A program made the translations under genes and the position numbers. The notes beneath the pieces were generated by a model. It did no database searches. It worked only from the letters and a program-made list of their open reading frames with translations, and was not told the DNA's origin. DNA of 64,000 bases from an uncultured Eubacteriales bacterium (GTDB lineage Bacteria; Bacillota; Clostridia; Christensenellales; UBA1242): the NCBI GenBank assembly GCA_948514155.1, contig CAOQYA010000002.1, positions 1-64,000 on the forward strand. The letters run 5' to 3'. Position 1 is the first letter of the stretch. Each line of letters begins with the position of its first letter. This document shows positions 48,348 through 55,916 of the stretch, piece by piece.

Positions 48348-49376
48348 TTAGTTTATTTTAATTTTTGTTGCCACATCCTTTCGCATATCTTCGCTGATTG
48401 CTGCATAATGCTTCTTTGTGGTGTTGACGTCGCGGTGACCAAGAACGTCGGCAACGATGTAAATGTCCTTTGTTTCACGATACAAGTTAGTGCCAAATGT
48501 GCTGCGCAGTTTGTGCGGAGAAATTTTTTTGAGGGGAGTTGCTTCTCTGGCAAATTTCTTAACAAGATTTTCAACTGCTCGAGTTGATATGCGTTTCTTT
48601 TGAAGGCTGACAAACATGGCATGCTCAATTTCGTCAAGACCAAGTGTTGCCCGCTTTTTAAGCCAGATTTTAAGCGCATCGGCAACTTCTTCGGAAAAAT
48701 ATAGCACTGTTTGATTTCCGCCTTTTCGCGTGACTTTAAAGGCATTTTGTGAAAAGTCGAAATCTTCGATATTCAGGCCGATACACTCGGAAATACGAAT
48801 GCCGGTGCCAAGAAAAAGGGTGACAAGGGCGTTGTCGCGTTCTTTTGTGTTTTCATTGTAAGCTTTTTGGCGCTTCGAAAATGTGTTATTCGCAGAAACG
48901 GCGTCAATCATTCTGGAAACTTCGTCGGGCTCAAGGCGAATAATCTCTTTGTTGTGCAGTTTTGGAGTCTGAACTTTGCTCGCCACATTTGAAGAGATAA
49001 GGTCGTGATTGAAAAGATATTTGAAAAGGCTGCGCACAGCTGCGAGCTTTCTTGCTTTGCCGCGTTCGCCATTTTTAATGATTTTCCCTTCCATTTCATA
49101 GTAGGAAAGGTGGGAAAGAAATTGTTCAATTATGTTCGATTTTAGACCGCTAAGGTCATTAAGCGAGATTTCGCTCTTTTTTTTGTGTAAGTTTTCCGCT
49201 AAAAAGTCAAAAAAGATATTAAGGTCCATTGCGTAGTTGAGCCTTGTAAGCGAAGAGGAGTTGTTTTCAATGCCGATAAAGAAGTCATAGCAAAAATCCG
49301 GCAGTTCTGCGGTGCGCTGCCTTATCTTCCTCTGATTTGTTAAATCTCTTTTTTCAAAGTAGGAAAGCGTTTTCAT
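48348..49376 (-). CDS. Xer-like tyrosine recombinase
   Basis: A 342-residue site-specific recombinase. The N-terminal SAM-like DNA-binding domain (about 35-150) precedes a catalytic domain with GTGIRISE (Arg), RKGGNQTV (the beta-hairpin Lys region), SPHKLRSTFGT (His-x-x-Arg), LGHRDVNTTKKHYA (His and Tyr nucleophile). The long N-terminal extension and FSKRQKAYNENTKERDNALV resemble XerS-type single recombinases more than XerC/XerD. ATG 49376 has no RBS; TATAAT lies 6 nt upstream, so the mRNA is probably leaderless. A conserved dyad motif lies 50 bp upstream. Confidence 0.9.
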   Translation of the reverse strand: MKTLSYFEKRDLTNQRKIRQRTAELPDFCYDFFIGIENNSSSLTRLNYAMDLNIFFDFLAENLHKKKSEISLNDLSGLKSNIIEQFLSHLSYYEMEGKIIKNGERGKARKLAAVRSLFKYLFNHDLISSNVASKVQTPKLHNKEIIRLEPDEVSRMIDAVSANNTFSKRQKAYNENTKERDNALVTLFLGTGIRISECIGLNIEDFDFSQNAFKVTRKGGNQTVLYFSEEVADALKIWLKKRATLGLDEIEHAMFVSLQKKRISTRAVENLVKKFAREATPLKKISPHKLRSTFGTNLYRETKDIYIVADVLGHRDVNTTKKHYAAISEDMRKDVATKIKIN

Positions 49377-49382
49377 GCTCTT

Positions 49383-49411
49383 ATTATACAACATCCACTA
49401 GTTTTTGTAAA
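49383..49411 (-). promoter_or_regulatory. Promoter of the recombinase gene
   Basis: On the minus strand TTTACA (49411-49406), 17-bp spacer, TATAAT (49388-49383), 6 nt before ATG 49376. Confidence 0.8.
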
Positions 49412-49428
49412 ATGATTTAATATACAAG

Positions 49429-49463
49429 ATATTGTGTGTATTATGACATAACACTTAGTATTA
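49429..49463 (-). other. Conserved dyad motif, copy C, by the recombinase gene
   Basis: Read on the minus strand it contains TTATGTCATAATACACACAA (49451-49432), identical to copy A. The arm ACACAATAT is the conserved side. It is just upstream of the -35 box of the recombinase gene, the place where single-recombinase dif sites (difSL, difH) are found in other bacteria. Confidence 0.6.
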
Positions 49464-49496
49464 TGTTTAAAAAAATTGTAAATGTATCTCACTTAT

Positions 49497-49525
49497 TTGA
49501 CATATTTTTTCAATTGTTTTAAACT
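49497..49525 (+). promoter_or_regulatory. Promoter of serS
   Basis: TTGACA (49497-49502), 17-bp spacer, TAAACT (49520-49525). Confidence 0.85.
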
Positions 49526-49564
49526 TTAGTTTAAAGATATAAATTATGGAGGCAAGAAGAAAAA

Positions 49565-50851
49565 ATGATTGATATCAATGTGCTTAGAAACAGCCCGGAA
49601 CTTGTGAAGGAGAATATTAAACGCAAGTTTCAAGACAAAAAACTTCCACTCGTTGACGAAGTTATCGAACTTGACAAGAAAAACAGGCTTTTGAAGAAAG
49701 AGGGCGACGAGCGTAGGAGTAAGAGAAATTCGCTTAGCAGCCAAATCGGGCTTCTTATGCGTGAAGGCAAGAAGGCAGAAGCAGAAGAAATCAAGAAGGA
49801 TGTTTCGGCTAACAATCAAAGAATTGTTGAAATTGAGAAAGAGGAAGAGGAAATTTCTGCTCGCATTAAGCAAATAATGATGACAATTCCTAACTTTGTT
49901 GCGGCTGATGTGCCAGTTGGCAAAGATGACAGCGAAAATGTGCAACTTGAAACATTTCTAGAGGCAAAAGAAAAGCCTTTTGATGTGCCTTATCACACTG
50001 ATATTCTTGAAAAACTGGGCGGAATTGACCTTGACAGCGCCCGCAGAACAAGCGGACAAGGCTTCTATTATCTGACCGGTGACATCGCACGACTGCACTC
50101 GGCGGTGCTGACATATGCACGAGATTTTATGATTGACCGCGGCTTCACATATGTTATTCCGCCTTACATGATAAGGTCTGATGTGGTTAGCGGAGTTATG
50201 TCATTCGACGAAATGGACAACATGATGTATAAAATCGAAGGCGAAGACCTTTATCTTATTGGCACAAGTGAACATTCCATGATTGGCAAGTTCATGAACA
50301 CTATCATTGACGAGAACAAACTTCCGCTCACGCTGACAAGTTATTCGCCTTGCTTTAGAAAAGAAAAGGGCGCACACGGCATTGAAGAGCGCGGAATTTA
50401 CAGAATTCACCAGTTTGAAAAACAAGAAATGATTGTGATTTGCAAGCCAGAAGAGAGCGAATATTGGTATAATCAACTTTGGAAAAACACCGTGGACTTC
50501 TTTGTTTCCATGGAAATTCCTGTCAGAACGCTCGCTTGCTGCACGGGCGACCTTGCAGACCTTAAATACAAGAGCCTCGATGTTGAGGCTTGGAGCCCAA
50601 GACAGAAGAAATATTTCGAAGTTGGCTCTTGCTCAAATCTCACAGACGCTCAGGCGCGCCGCCTTGGAATTAGATTTAAAACAGCGCAGGGCAATGTTTA
50701 TGCGCACACTTTAAACAACACTGTTGTTGCGCCGCCAAGAATGCTTATTGCGTTTATCGAAAATCACCTTAACGCAGACGGCAGCATATATATTCCGCCA
50801 GTTTTAAGACCATATATGGGCGGGAAAGATAAGATTGAGGTTAAAAACTAA
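49565..50851 (+). CDS. serS: Seryl-tRNA synthetase
   Basis: Charges tRNA-Ser and tRNA-Sec. The 428-residue protein has the N-terminal antiparallel coiled-coil arm (about 27-105, rich in Lys/Glu) that grips the long variable arm of tRNA-Ser, and a class II core: motif 1 region VIPPYMIRSDV, motif 2 SPCFRKEKGAHGIEERGIYRIHQF within shorter blocks, TGDLADLKYKSLDVEAWSP and motif 3 NTVVAPPRMLIAFIEN. GGAGG at 49548-49552 lies 12 nt before ATG 49565, a long spacing. No T-box was seen. Confidence 0.95.
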   Translation: MIDINVLRNSPELVKENIKRKFQDKKLPLVDEVIELDKKNRLLKKEGDERRSKRNSLSSQIGLLMREGKKAEAEEIKKDVSANNQRIVEIEKEEEEISARIKQIMMTIPNFVAADVPVGKDDSENVQLETFLEAKEKPFDVPYHTDILEKLGGIDLDSARRTSGQGFYYLTGDIARLHSAVLTYARDFMIDRGFTYVIPPYMIRSDVVSGVMSFDEMDNMMYKIEGEDLYLIGTSEHSMIGKFMNTIIDENKLPLTLTSYSPCFRKEKGAHGIEERGIYRIHQFEKQEMIVICKPEESEYWYNQLWKNTVDFFVSMEIPVRTLACCTGDLADLKYKSLDVEAWSPRQKKYFEVGSCSNLTDAQARRLGIRFKTAQGNVYAHTLNNTVVAPPRMLIAFIENHLNADGSIYIPPVLRPYMGGKDKIEVKN

Positions 50852-50887
50852 CTCGCAAAGCGGATATGTGAATTAAATGGAGGAAAA

Positions 50888-51850
50888 ATGAAAGGAATTT
50901 CAAAGAAACTTATCGAAGCAATCGCCAAAAGTGAAAATGAACAGTTCGCTGAAGAGACCGAAAAAAAGGTTGCTGCGCTTGTTTCGCTTGCTGTTGAAGA
51001 CCTTTCAAAAACGGTGCCATTTATCAGCGTGCAGAATTGTTTGTTGCAGCCTGTGAACGAAACTTTTAACGGCGCAATAACTCCTGACAGTGAATTTATC
51101 TATTTTCTTGGCTTTGAAAGCCCTCAAATTGAACTTAACTGCGTTCAATACAACGACGGCTGGAAGAAGTTTAAAGAAAGGCTTATCTACGCTTGGAACG
51201 CCTCAAAACGCAAAAAGAAAAAGAAAAGAAGGAAAAAAGGCGAGCCTCAAGAACTTGCCGTGACTGCATATGAATATCAGGATGCGGGAAAATACAATCT
51301 GGGCGCACTCAAGGAAGATTTGCAAAAAGCGTTTGTTAAAAATTTAACTACAACAAGCATTGTTTACAATCAAGAGCGCTATCTTCGAGTTATCGGTCGA
51401 GACGAATTCGGCTCGAAGACGCAGATTTACATTTATCCATGCATTATGGACGGCAACGATTTCAAATTTTTCATAAGCCGCAAAAAAGGCTTTTACACAA
51501 TAAACTTTGAAAATCGAGTGAAGTTCCTAAATGAAAAAATGGAGAAAGTGGGTGAGAATTTCCTTTCAATGATTAAAATCTTAAACACCATGTTCAGAAA
51601 CACGCGCAACAGTTCAATTCCAAATCAGATTTTTATTGAAAGTTTGTTATATAACACTCCGGACGAATTGTTTGAAGGCAGCGACATTTACGAGGTGTTT
51701 ATAAAAATCGTGAATTTCCTTAACATGACTGATGTCAGCCAGTTTAAAAGTATTTTGAATGCAGACATGAAGATATCAGAGGATAAGGCAACAAAATCAA
51801 ATCAAATTGCATTCGTTAAATTCTTAGGTTCTTTGAATGAAATAAATTAG
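50888..51850 (+). CDS. Possible degenerate nucleotidyltransferase-fold protein
   Basis: A 320-residue protein, not confidently assigned. Its second half resembles the distal part of CD-NTase/MAB21-like nucleotidyltransferases: FLSMIKILNTMFRNTRN, then IPNQIFIESLLYNTPDELF and YEVFIKIVNFLN, matching the helices following the active site in such proteins. The catalytic hG[GS]...DxD motif expected near residues 50-75 is replaced by TFNGAITPDSEFIYFLG, and the third acidic strand by TQIYIYPCI, so it would be inactive. A striking basic linker, KRKKKKKRRKKGEP, lies at about 108-121. RBS GGAGG precedes ATG 50888. It sits 36 nt behind serS and ends at a strong terminator. Confidence 0.45.
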   Translation: MKGISKKLIEAIAKSENEQFAEETEKKVAALVSLAVEDLSKTVPFISVQNCLLQPVNETFNGAITPDSEFIYFLGFESPQIELNCVQYNDGWKKFKERLIYAWNASKRKKKKKRRKKGEPQELAVTAYEYQDAGKYNLGALKEDLQKAFVKNLTTTSIVYNQERYLRVIGRDEFGSKTQIYIYPCIMDGNDFKFFISRKKGFYTINFENRVKFLNEKMEKVGENFLSMIKILNTMFRNTRNSSIPNQIFIESLLYNTPDELFEGSDIYEVFIKIVNFLNMTDVSQFKSILNADMKISEDKATKSNQIAFVKFLGSLNEIN

Positions 51851-51920
51851 TTTGTTTCGCTAATCAAATTTAAAAAAAGACATGTTTCATAATACCGGAA
51901 AAAACTTTTATTGAAAAATT

Positions 51921-51966
51921 GAGAGATATTGTAGTTATATAAAAATAACATAATATCTCTCTTTTT
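51921..51966 (+). terminator. Terminator of the serS unit
   Basis: GAGAGATATT (51921-51930) pairs with AATATCTCTC (51952-51961), with inner GTTAT/ATAAC, then T run. Confidence 0.85.
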
Positions 51967-51982
51967 CAGAGTATTATATCAC

Positions 51983-52018
51983 TATCTATGCGCAAAACCT
52001 GTCTTTTGCGCATAGATA
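51983..52018. repeat. Perfect 15-bp inverted repeat
   Basis: TATCTATGCGCAAAA (51983-51997), loop CCTGTC, TTTTGCGCATAGATA (52004-52018). There is no T run after it, so it is not an ordinary terminator. It lies between the serS-unit terminator and the promoter of the PadR gene and could be a regulator site or a structured RNA/DNA element. Confidence 0.7.
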
Positions 52019-52068
52019 CGCGTGTTTTAAAAATTGTTATTATGTCTTCATAATACCCCCTAATTTGT

Positions 52069-52098
52069 TTGACATCGCCTACTCTAATGAGATATAAT
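52069..52098 (+). promoter_or_regulatory. Promoter of the PadR-membrane protein gene
   Basis: TTGACA (52069-52074), 18-bp spacer, TATAAT (52093-52098). Just upstream, 52039-52060 (TTATTATGTCTTCATAATAC) is a palindrome resembling the A/B/C motif core with two extra bases. Confidence 0.88.
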
Positions 52099-52118
52099 GC
52101 CTATAGAGGGTGAAAAAT

Positions 52119-53753
52119 ATGGAAGTTTTAGCAAAGGGGCAACTCTCATACATGATACTCTCCTGCCTTAGCGACAGAGACATGTATGGCCTTGAACTTA
52201 TAGATGAAATTAAAGCGCGTTACGGAAGAGAAATTAAACTTCCGAGTTTATATTCTAACATTAACAGAATGAAGGAACTTAAATACATATCTTCATATCT
52301 GAAAGAAAGCACAAAAGGCCCCAAATGCTCATATTCGAGTATCACCGAGGCCGGACGCAAAGAACTGGAAGAACTTGAAAAAGAGTTTAGTGGAATAAGT
52401 TTCTCTCAGCCAGAGTCTAAAAAAGAAGTGGAGCCGGAAGTTGACGATTTTACGAGAGCGCTCTTTGGCGCATATATTCCTCCTGCGTCCCCTATTGAAG
52501 AGGAAAACCCTAGCGACGATTATAACGACTATTTCTCTTTTTCAGACAATGAAGAAGAGGCTAAGCAAGAAGCGCAGGAAGAAAAGGCGCCTAGTTTTGT
52601 TATGCAAGAAAAAATTGCTGTTGACCAGATTGAACGAGAAGAAAATTCTGTTGAAATAAAAGTTCAGCAACCTCAAGAGGCTGAACTTGACTCTGCACGC
52701 GAAGAGCAGTCGCAAGAAGCCCAGCAATACAATCAGAAAGTATATGCCGCGGCAAAAGATTTTTCTAAGAACAAAAACAAGCGTTCATATTCTGAAAATC
52801 AGATTGAACTTGCTCTTTCTACCTCTCCTGCTCGCTCAGAAGAAGTTGTAAAGCAAGATTTGACAGAACTTAAGTCGGCACTCCTCTCCTCCCGTCAAGG
52901 CCATTATGAAGAAATAAAAGTGCCAGAGCCAAAGCAGACGCTGGTCACAATTGACGAGGCTTCGAAGGAGACTTTGCCTGCTGCTGCGCCTGAAACTACT
53001 CCTATCAAAGAGGAAACACGCGAGGACGACGGCAGATTTATCACTGATAGACTTTCAGAGGACGCCATTCCAAAGCCAAAGCGCATTGACCCGCCAAGAC
53101 TTAACATCTTAGTTCAAAATTATGATAGAAAACTGCCAGCGCCGAAGCGAAATGTGGCAGTTGACCCAACTTGCAGTGATGTTAAGGCAAAACTTGAAAG
53201 CCTCTATGCCAAGGCAGAGGTCAAGAAAGAGCCTGTTTATGAGGTTAACGACTTTGAGAACTATGACGACCTTAAAAGATATTTTGCTTCGCAAGAAGTT
53301 GAATTTAAAGTGTATGAAAAAATGGCGAAGCGACCAAAGCATAACACAAACTTCCTTAAACTTTGCATCAGCCTTGCAATGCTTGGCATTGTGGGGGTTG
53401 GCAGCGCGATAATGTATCTCATTTTCAGCCTTTGCGGCCTGACAAGTGCGGCAACAAACTTTGTTTATTATCTCTTCCCTATCATTGCGGCCGTGTTTGC
53501 ACTGTATAATTTCTATAACTATAAAACAACTCAAAGTAAAGTTCCAACTAAGATATGGCATCCGGCGATTGTTTGGAGTATGTTTGCCTGCCTGATTGCG
53601 ATTATCTTCCTTCTTAACTATGTTTGTGGCATGCCGTTTAATGAAATTAACTCCTATTTCTCGACAATCTTAGTTCCGGTGTTTGCAGCCGGCTGCGCGA
53701 CGATTGGAATTTACTACATTCAAATTTTCGCATATAAAAAATGGTGGAAATAG
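52119..53753 (+). CDS. PadR-type wHTH protein with disordered linker and four membrane helices
   Basis: A 544-residue three-part protein. Residues about 1-90 are a PadR winged helix (LSYMILSCLSDRDMYGLELI, LPSLYSNINRMKELKYISSY, YSSITEAGRKELEELEKEF). About 90-395 is acidic, Gln/Glu-rich and probably disordered. Four membrane helices close the protein (about 405-430, 445-465, 478-500, 512-532), ending in KKWWK. A membrane-tethered PadR regulator is unusual; it may sense an envelope signal or anchor DNA. ATG 52119 is chosen, since the in-frame GTG at 52110 overlaps the GAGGGTG RBS. Confidence 0.85.
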   Translation: MEVLAKGQLSYMILSCLSDRDMYGLELIDEIKARYGREIKLPSLYSNINRMKELKYISSYLKESTKGPKCSYSSITEAGRKELEELEKEFSGISFSQPESKKEVEPEVDDFTRALFGAYIPPASPIEEENPSDDYNDYFSFSDNEEEAKQEAQEEKAPSFVMQEKIAVDQIEREENSVEIKVQQPQEAELDSAREEQSQEAQQYNQKVYAAAKDFSKNKNKRSYSENQIELALSTSPARSEEVVKQDLTELKSALLSSRQGHYEEIKVPEPKQTLVTIDEASKETLPAAAPETTPIKEETREDDGRFITDRLSEDAIPKPKRIDPPRLNILVQNYDRKLPAPKRNVAVDPTCSDVKAKLESLYAKAEVKKEPVYEVNDFENYDDLKRYFASQEVEFKVYEKMAKRPKHNTNFLKLCISLAMLGIVGVGSAIMYLIFSLCGLTSAATNFVYYLFPIIAAVFALYNFYNYKTTQSKVPTKIWHPAIVWSMFACLIAIIFLLNYVCGMPFNEINSYFSTILVPVFAAGCATIGIYYIQIFAYKKWWK

Positions 53754-53795
53754 AGCTGTGGGGGCAATCAACTCACTTAACAAGGAAAAAACTGA

Positions 53796-54287
53796 ATGAG
53801 AAATCTAATCATTGTAGATATGCAAAAAGGACAAATGAGAGAAGGAAATTCTTCCCTCATTTCTTCTATTAACAAATATTTAAATGAAAACAAGTTTGAA
53901 AATGTTTTTTATACGCGCTATTTCAATCACGAAGAAAGTTTGTTCTACTCTGTTTTGGAATATAAACAAATGCTTAGTGAAGACGAAATTGATATTTGTG
54001 TTGATAGTGTTGAAGATAGTTTTATATTCCCAAAAGAAACATATTCCCTCGCAAAAGAGCAGATTGCATATTTAAAAAACATGGGACTTAAAGAAATGTA
54101 TCTATGCGGCACAGATATAGACGCTTGCATTCTAGCCATTGCATTTCAACTTTTTGATAACGGCATTCGGCCCTACTTTATTTGGCCGCTATGTGCAACG
54201 AAGAATAAAGACAAATCAATAAAAGAAGCAATCAAGCCGCTGTTTCGTCGAAACTTTGGAGAAGATTGCATTGTAGAAAAAATTTAA
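53796..54287 (+). CDS. Isochorismatase-family (cysteine) hydrolase
   Basis: A 163-residue hydrolase of the nicotinamidase/isochorismatase fold. The catalytic Asp is in IIVDMQKGQM, the Lys in FPKETYSL, and the nucleophilic Cys in LCGTDIDACILAIAF, where the family has G...TDxCV. It is a little short (about 180 usual). RBS AAGGAA precedes ATG 53796. It starts 42 nt after the PadR gene and may share its transcript. The substrate (nicotinamide, N-carbamoyl compound or other) cannot be told. Confidence 0.82.
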   Translation: MRNLIIVDMQKGQMREGNSSLISSINKYLNENKFENVFYTRYFNHEESLFYSVLEYKQMLSEDEIDICVDSVEDSFIFPKETYSLAKEQIAYLKNMGLKEMYLCGTDIDACILAIAFQLFDNGIRPYFIWPLCATKNKDKSIKEAIKPLFRRNFGEDCIVEKI

Positions 54288-54381
54288 AATAATGTGTGAA
54301 TAATAGCGCTGAAACTGCACATGATACTAATAGGTCGTGAAAACCGCGGCCATAAATAAAGAGGAAAACGAACCGCTGTTT

Positions 54382-55110
54382 TTAACATTTGACCGTGTTA
54401 TCAACTACATCATTTTCGTTTTCTTCTTTTTTTATAAATTGGCTAAGGTAGTCGTCCCATTCAGGCGTATTCACCTCTATAAAATACTGCCTTAAAAAAT
54501 TAACAACGAAGTCATGTCTAATCTTTGCTTCCATTTTGCCAGGTTGTGTCAACATAATATATTTTAATCTAAGGATTTTTTCGAATAAGTGGCAAACAAC
54601 ACTTTCTGAACAAGGCCTATTATAAGTGGTTGGGTTTATATCTTCTAATGGCCATGCATCCCTGTTAAAAAAAGGTTTGTCGTGTTTGCTGCAATATTTT
54701 AATGTTCGAAGTATTCCGTTAGCACCTATTGATTCACACATATCTGCGTCCGAAACAATTTGGCCTTCGATAGAACTAGGGCGACAACCTTTTAAATATT
54801 TTGAATACCCTATTTTAGAAATTTCATTTAGTATTAAATTTTTTGATGTGTTATTGATTTCAATTTGACTTAATATATTATGTGCATTTGTTTGTTGATT
54901 TTGATTTTTAATGCCAAACAATTTGTAGTCATCTACATCATGTAAAAGCGCGATTGCTACGACGAGGCTTTTGTTGCACTTTTCCTCTTTTGCAAATTTA
55001 AGAGATAATGCCATGACATTTTTTATATGTTCCATATCATGACCAGAATTGTCGTTACTTAAAATTTCTGAAACTAATCTTTCGATTTTTGCTAAATCAA
55101 TATTTTCCAT
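54382..55110 (-). CDS. HD-domain phosphohydrolase, YedJ-like
   Basis: A 242-residue HD-superfamily protein. Metal ligands are visible: His in DNSGHDMEHIKNV, the HD pair in IALLHDVDDYK, and a later Asp in IVSDADMCESIG, as in YedJ/YedJ-like phosphohydrolases that act on nucleotides or other phosphates. The C terminus is acidic. ATG 55110 has no RBS but an extended -10, TGCTATACT (55125-55117), ends 6 nt before it; the same TATGCTATACT-N6 layout precedes the rluA-like gene, so leaderless translation is probable. Confidence 0.85.
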   Translation of the reverse strand: MENIDLAKIERLVSEILSNDNSGHDMEHIKNVMALSLKFAKEEKCNKSLVVAIALLHDVDDYKLFGIKNQNQQTNAHNILSQIEINNTSKNLILNEISKIGYSKYLKGCRPSSIEGQIVSDADMCESIGANGILRTLKYCSKHDKPFFNRDAWPLEDINPTTYNRPCSESVVCHLFEKILRLKYIMLTQPGKMEAKIRHDFVVNFLRQYFIEVNTPEWDDYLSQFIKKEENENDVVDNTVKC

Positions 55111-55146
55111 ATAGAGAGTATAGCATAAACTAACTATTTTTCATAC

Positions 55147-55734
55147 TCAAATACTGTCTCGTTTTGATTTTTTCTTTATCAACCTCACAACCAGTTCGTA
55201 AATCGCAAACAGTGCGAGCAGACCTACTGAAATATAGAGAATAACAAGTTCACTGCCGGCAAAAAGCAGGCAAACGCCGAGAATAATGCTGCAGGAAATT
55301 AAACTGCCTATCGCGATTGCGACAAGGCTTTGCCAGATTTTGAGATTTGTGCAGCCGGCGACCACGCTCCCCGACCAAACTCCCGTCATTGGCAGCGGAA
55401 TTGCAACGAAGCCGCACAGTAGCGCAAGCTTCTTGAAAGTGGATTTTTGAGTTGAAAGTTTGTTTACCTTATTCATATATCGCTCTTGCACAAAGCCGGT
55501 GAAAAATCGGTTTTTTATTTTCCGTGTTGCCAAAACAACTGGCAGCGCCGGCAAAACGCTGCCGACAAAGGCGCAAATGAGCGCCAAATATGGCGGAAGT
55601 GTGTTATTTTCAAGCAGGCTGACGCTTAGCGCAAATGGCAGTGCAATTCTTCCCTCTAGTGTGGGAATAAGGGAAATTAAAATCACCGCCAGCCAGATAT
55701 TATCAGCGAAAAATTCTGCAAAACTCTCGAGCAT
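55147..55734 (-). CDS. Small multidrug-export family membrane protein (COG2426)
   Basis: A 195-residue membrane protein with five to six hydrophobic segments. SLIPTLEGRIALPFALSV near the N terminus and VAIPLPMTGVWSGSVVAG in the middle are typical of the Sm_multidrug_ex (PF06695-type) family, distantly related to DedA/VTT proteins; the transport role of the family is poorly proven. ATG 55734 is preferred; an in-frame GTG two codons upstream overlaps the AGAGGTG RBS. It is followed on the same strand by the HD gene after 36 nt. Confidence 0.85.
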   Translation of the reverse strand: MLESFAEFFADNIWLAVILISLIPTLEGRIALPFALSVSLLENNTLPPYLALICAFVGSVLPALPVVLATRKIKNRFFTGFVQERYMNKVNKLSTQKSTFKKLALLCGFVAIPLPMTGVWSGSVVAGCTNLKIWQSLVAIAIGSLISCSIILGVCLLFAGSELVILYISVGLLALFAIYELVVRLIKKKSKRDSI

Positions 55735-55916
55735 AAGCACCTCTTTTTAACTCTTTAGAGTATGTTTATTCGACATGTTTTGCAAATATGCGCACGAAAA
55801 ACGAGCACAGTGATGACGTCGTGCTTTTAAAAAATTGTAAATCGAAGTATAAATTTAAGATTGAATAATTTTATTAAGTTTTAGTATTTCTCTTTTATTT
55901 TTCTATGTTTTTCGCG

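Noticed and set aside
48348..49376. Integrase of an adjacent prophage.
   Set aside because: No phage structural, replication or lysis genes are nearby; the protein looks like a chromosomal Xer type.
54288..54381. A hidden gene between the isochorismatase-like and HD genes.
   Set aside because: The 94-nt stretch has no open frame with an RBS and no clear structure.
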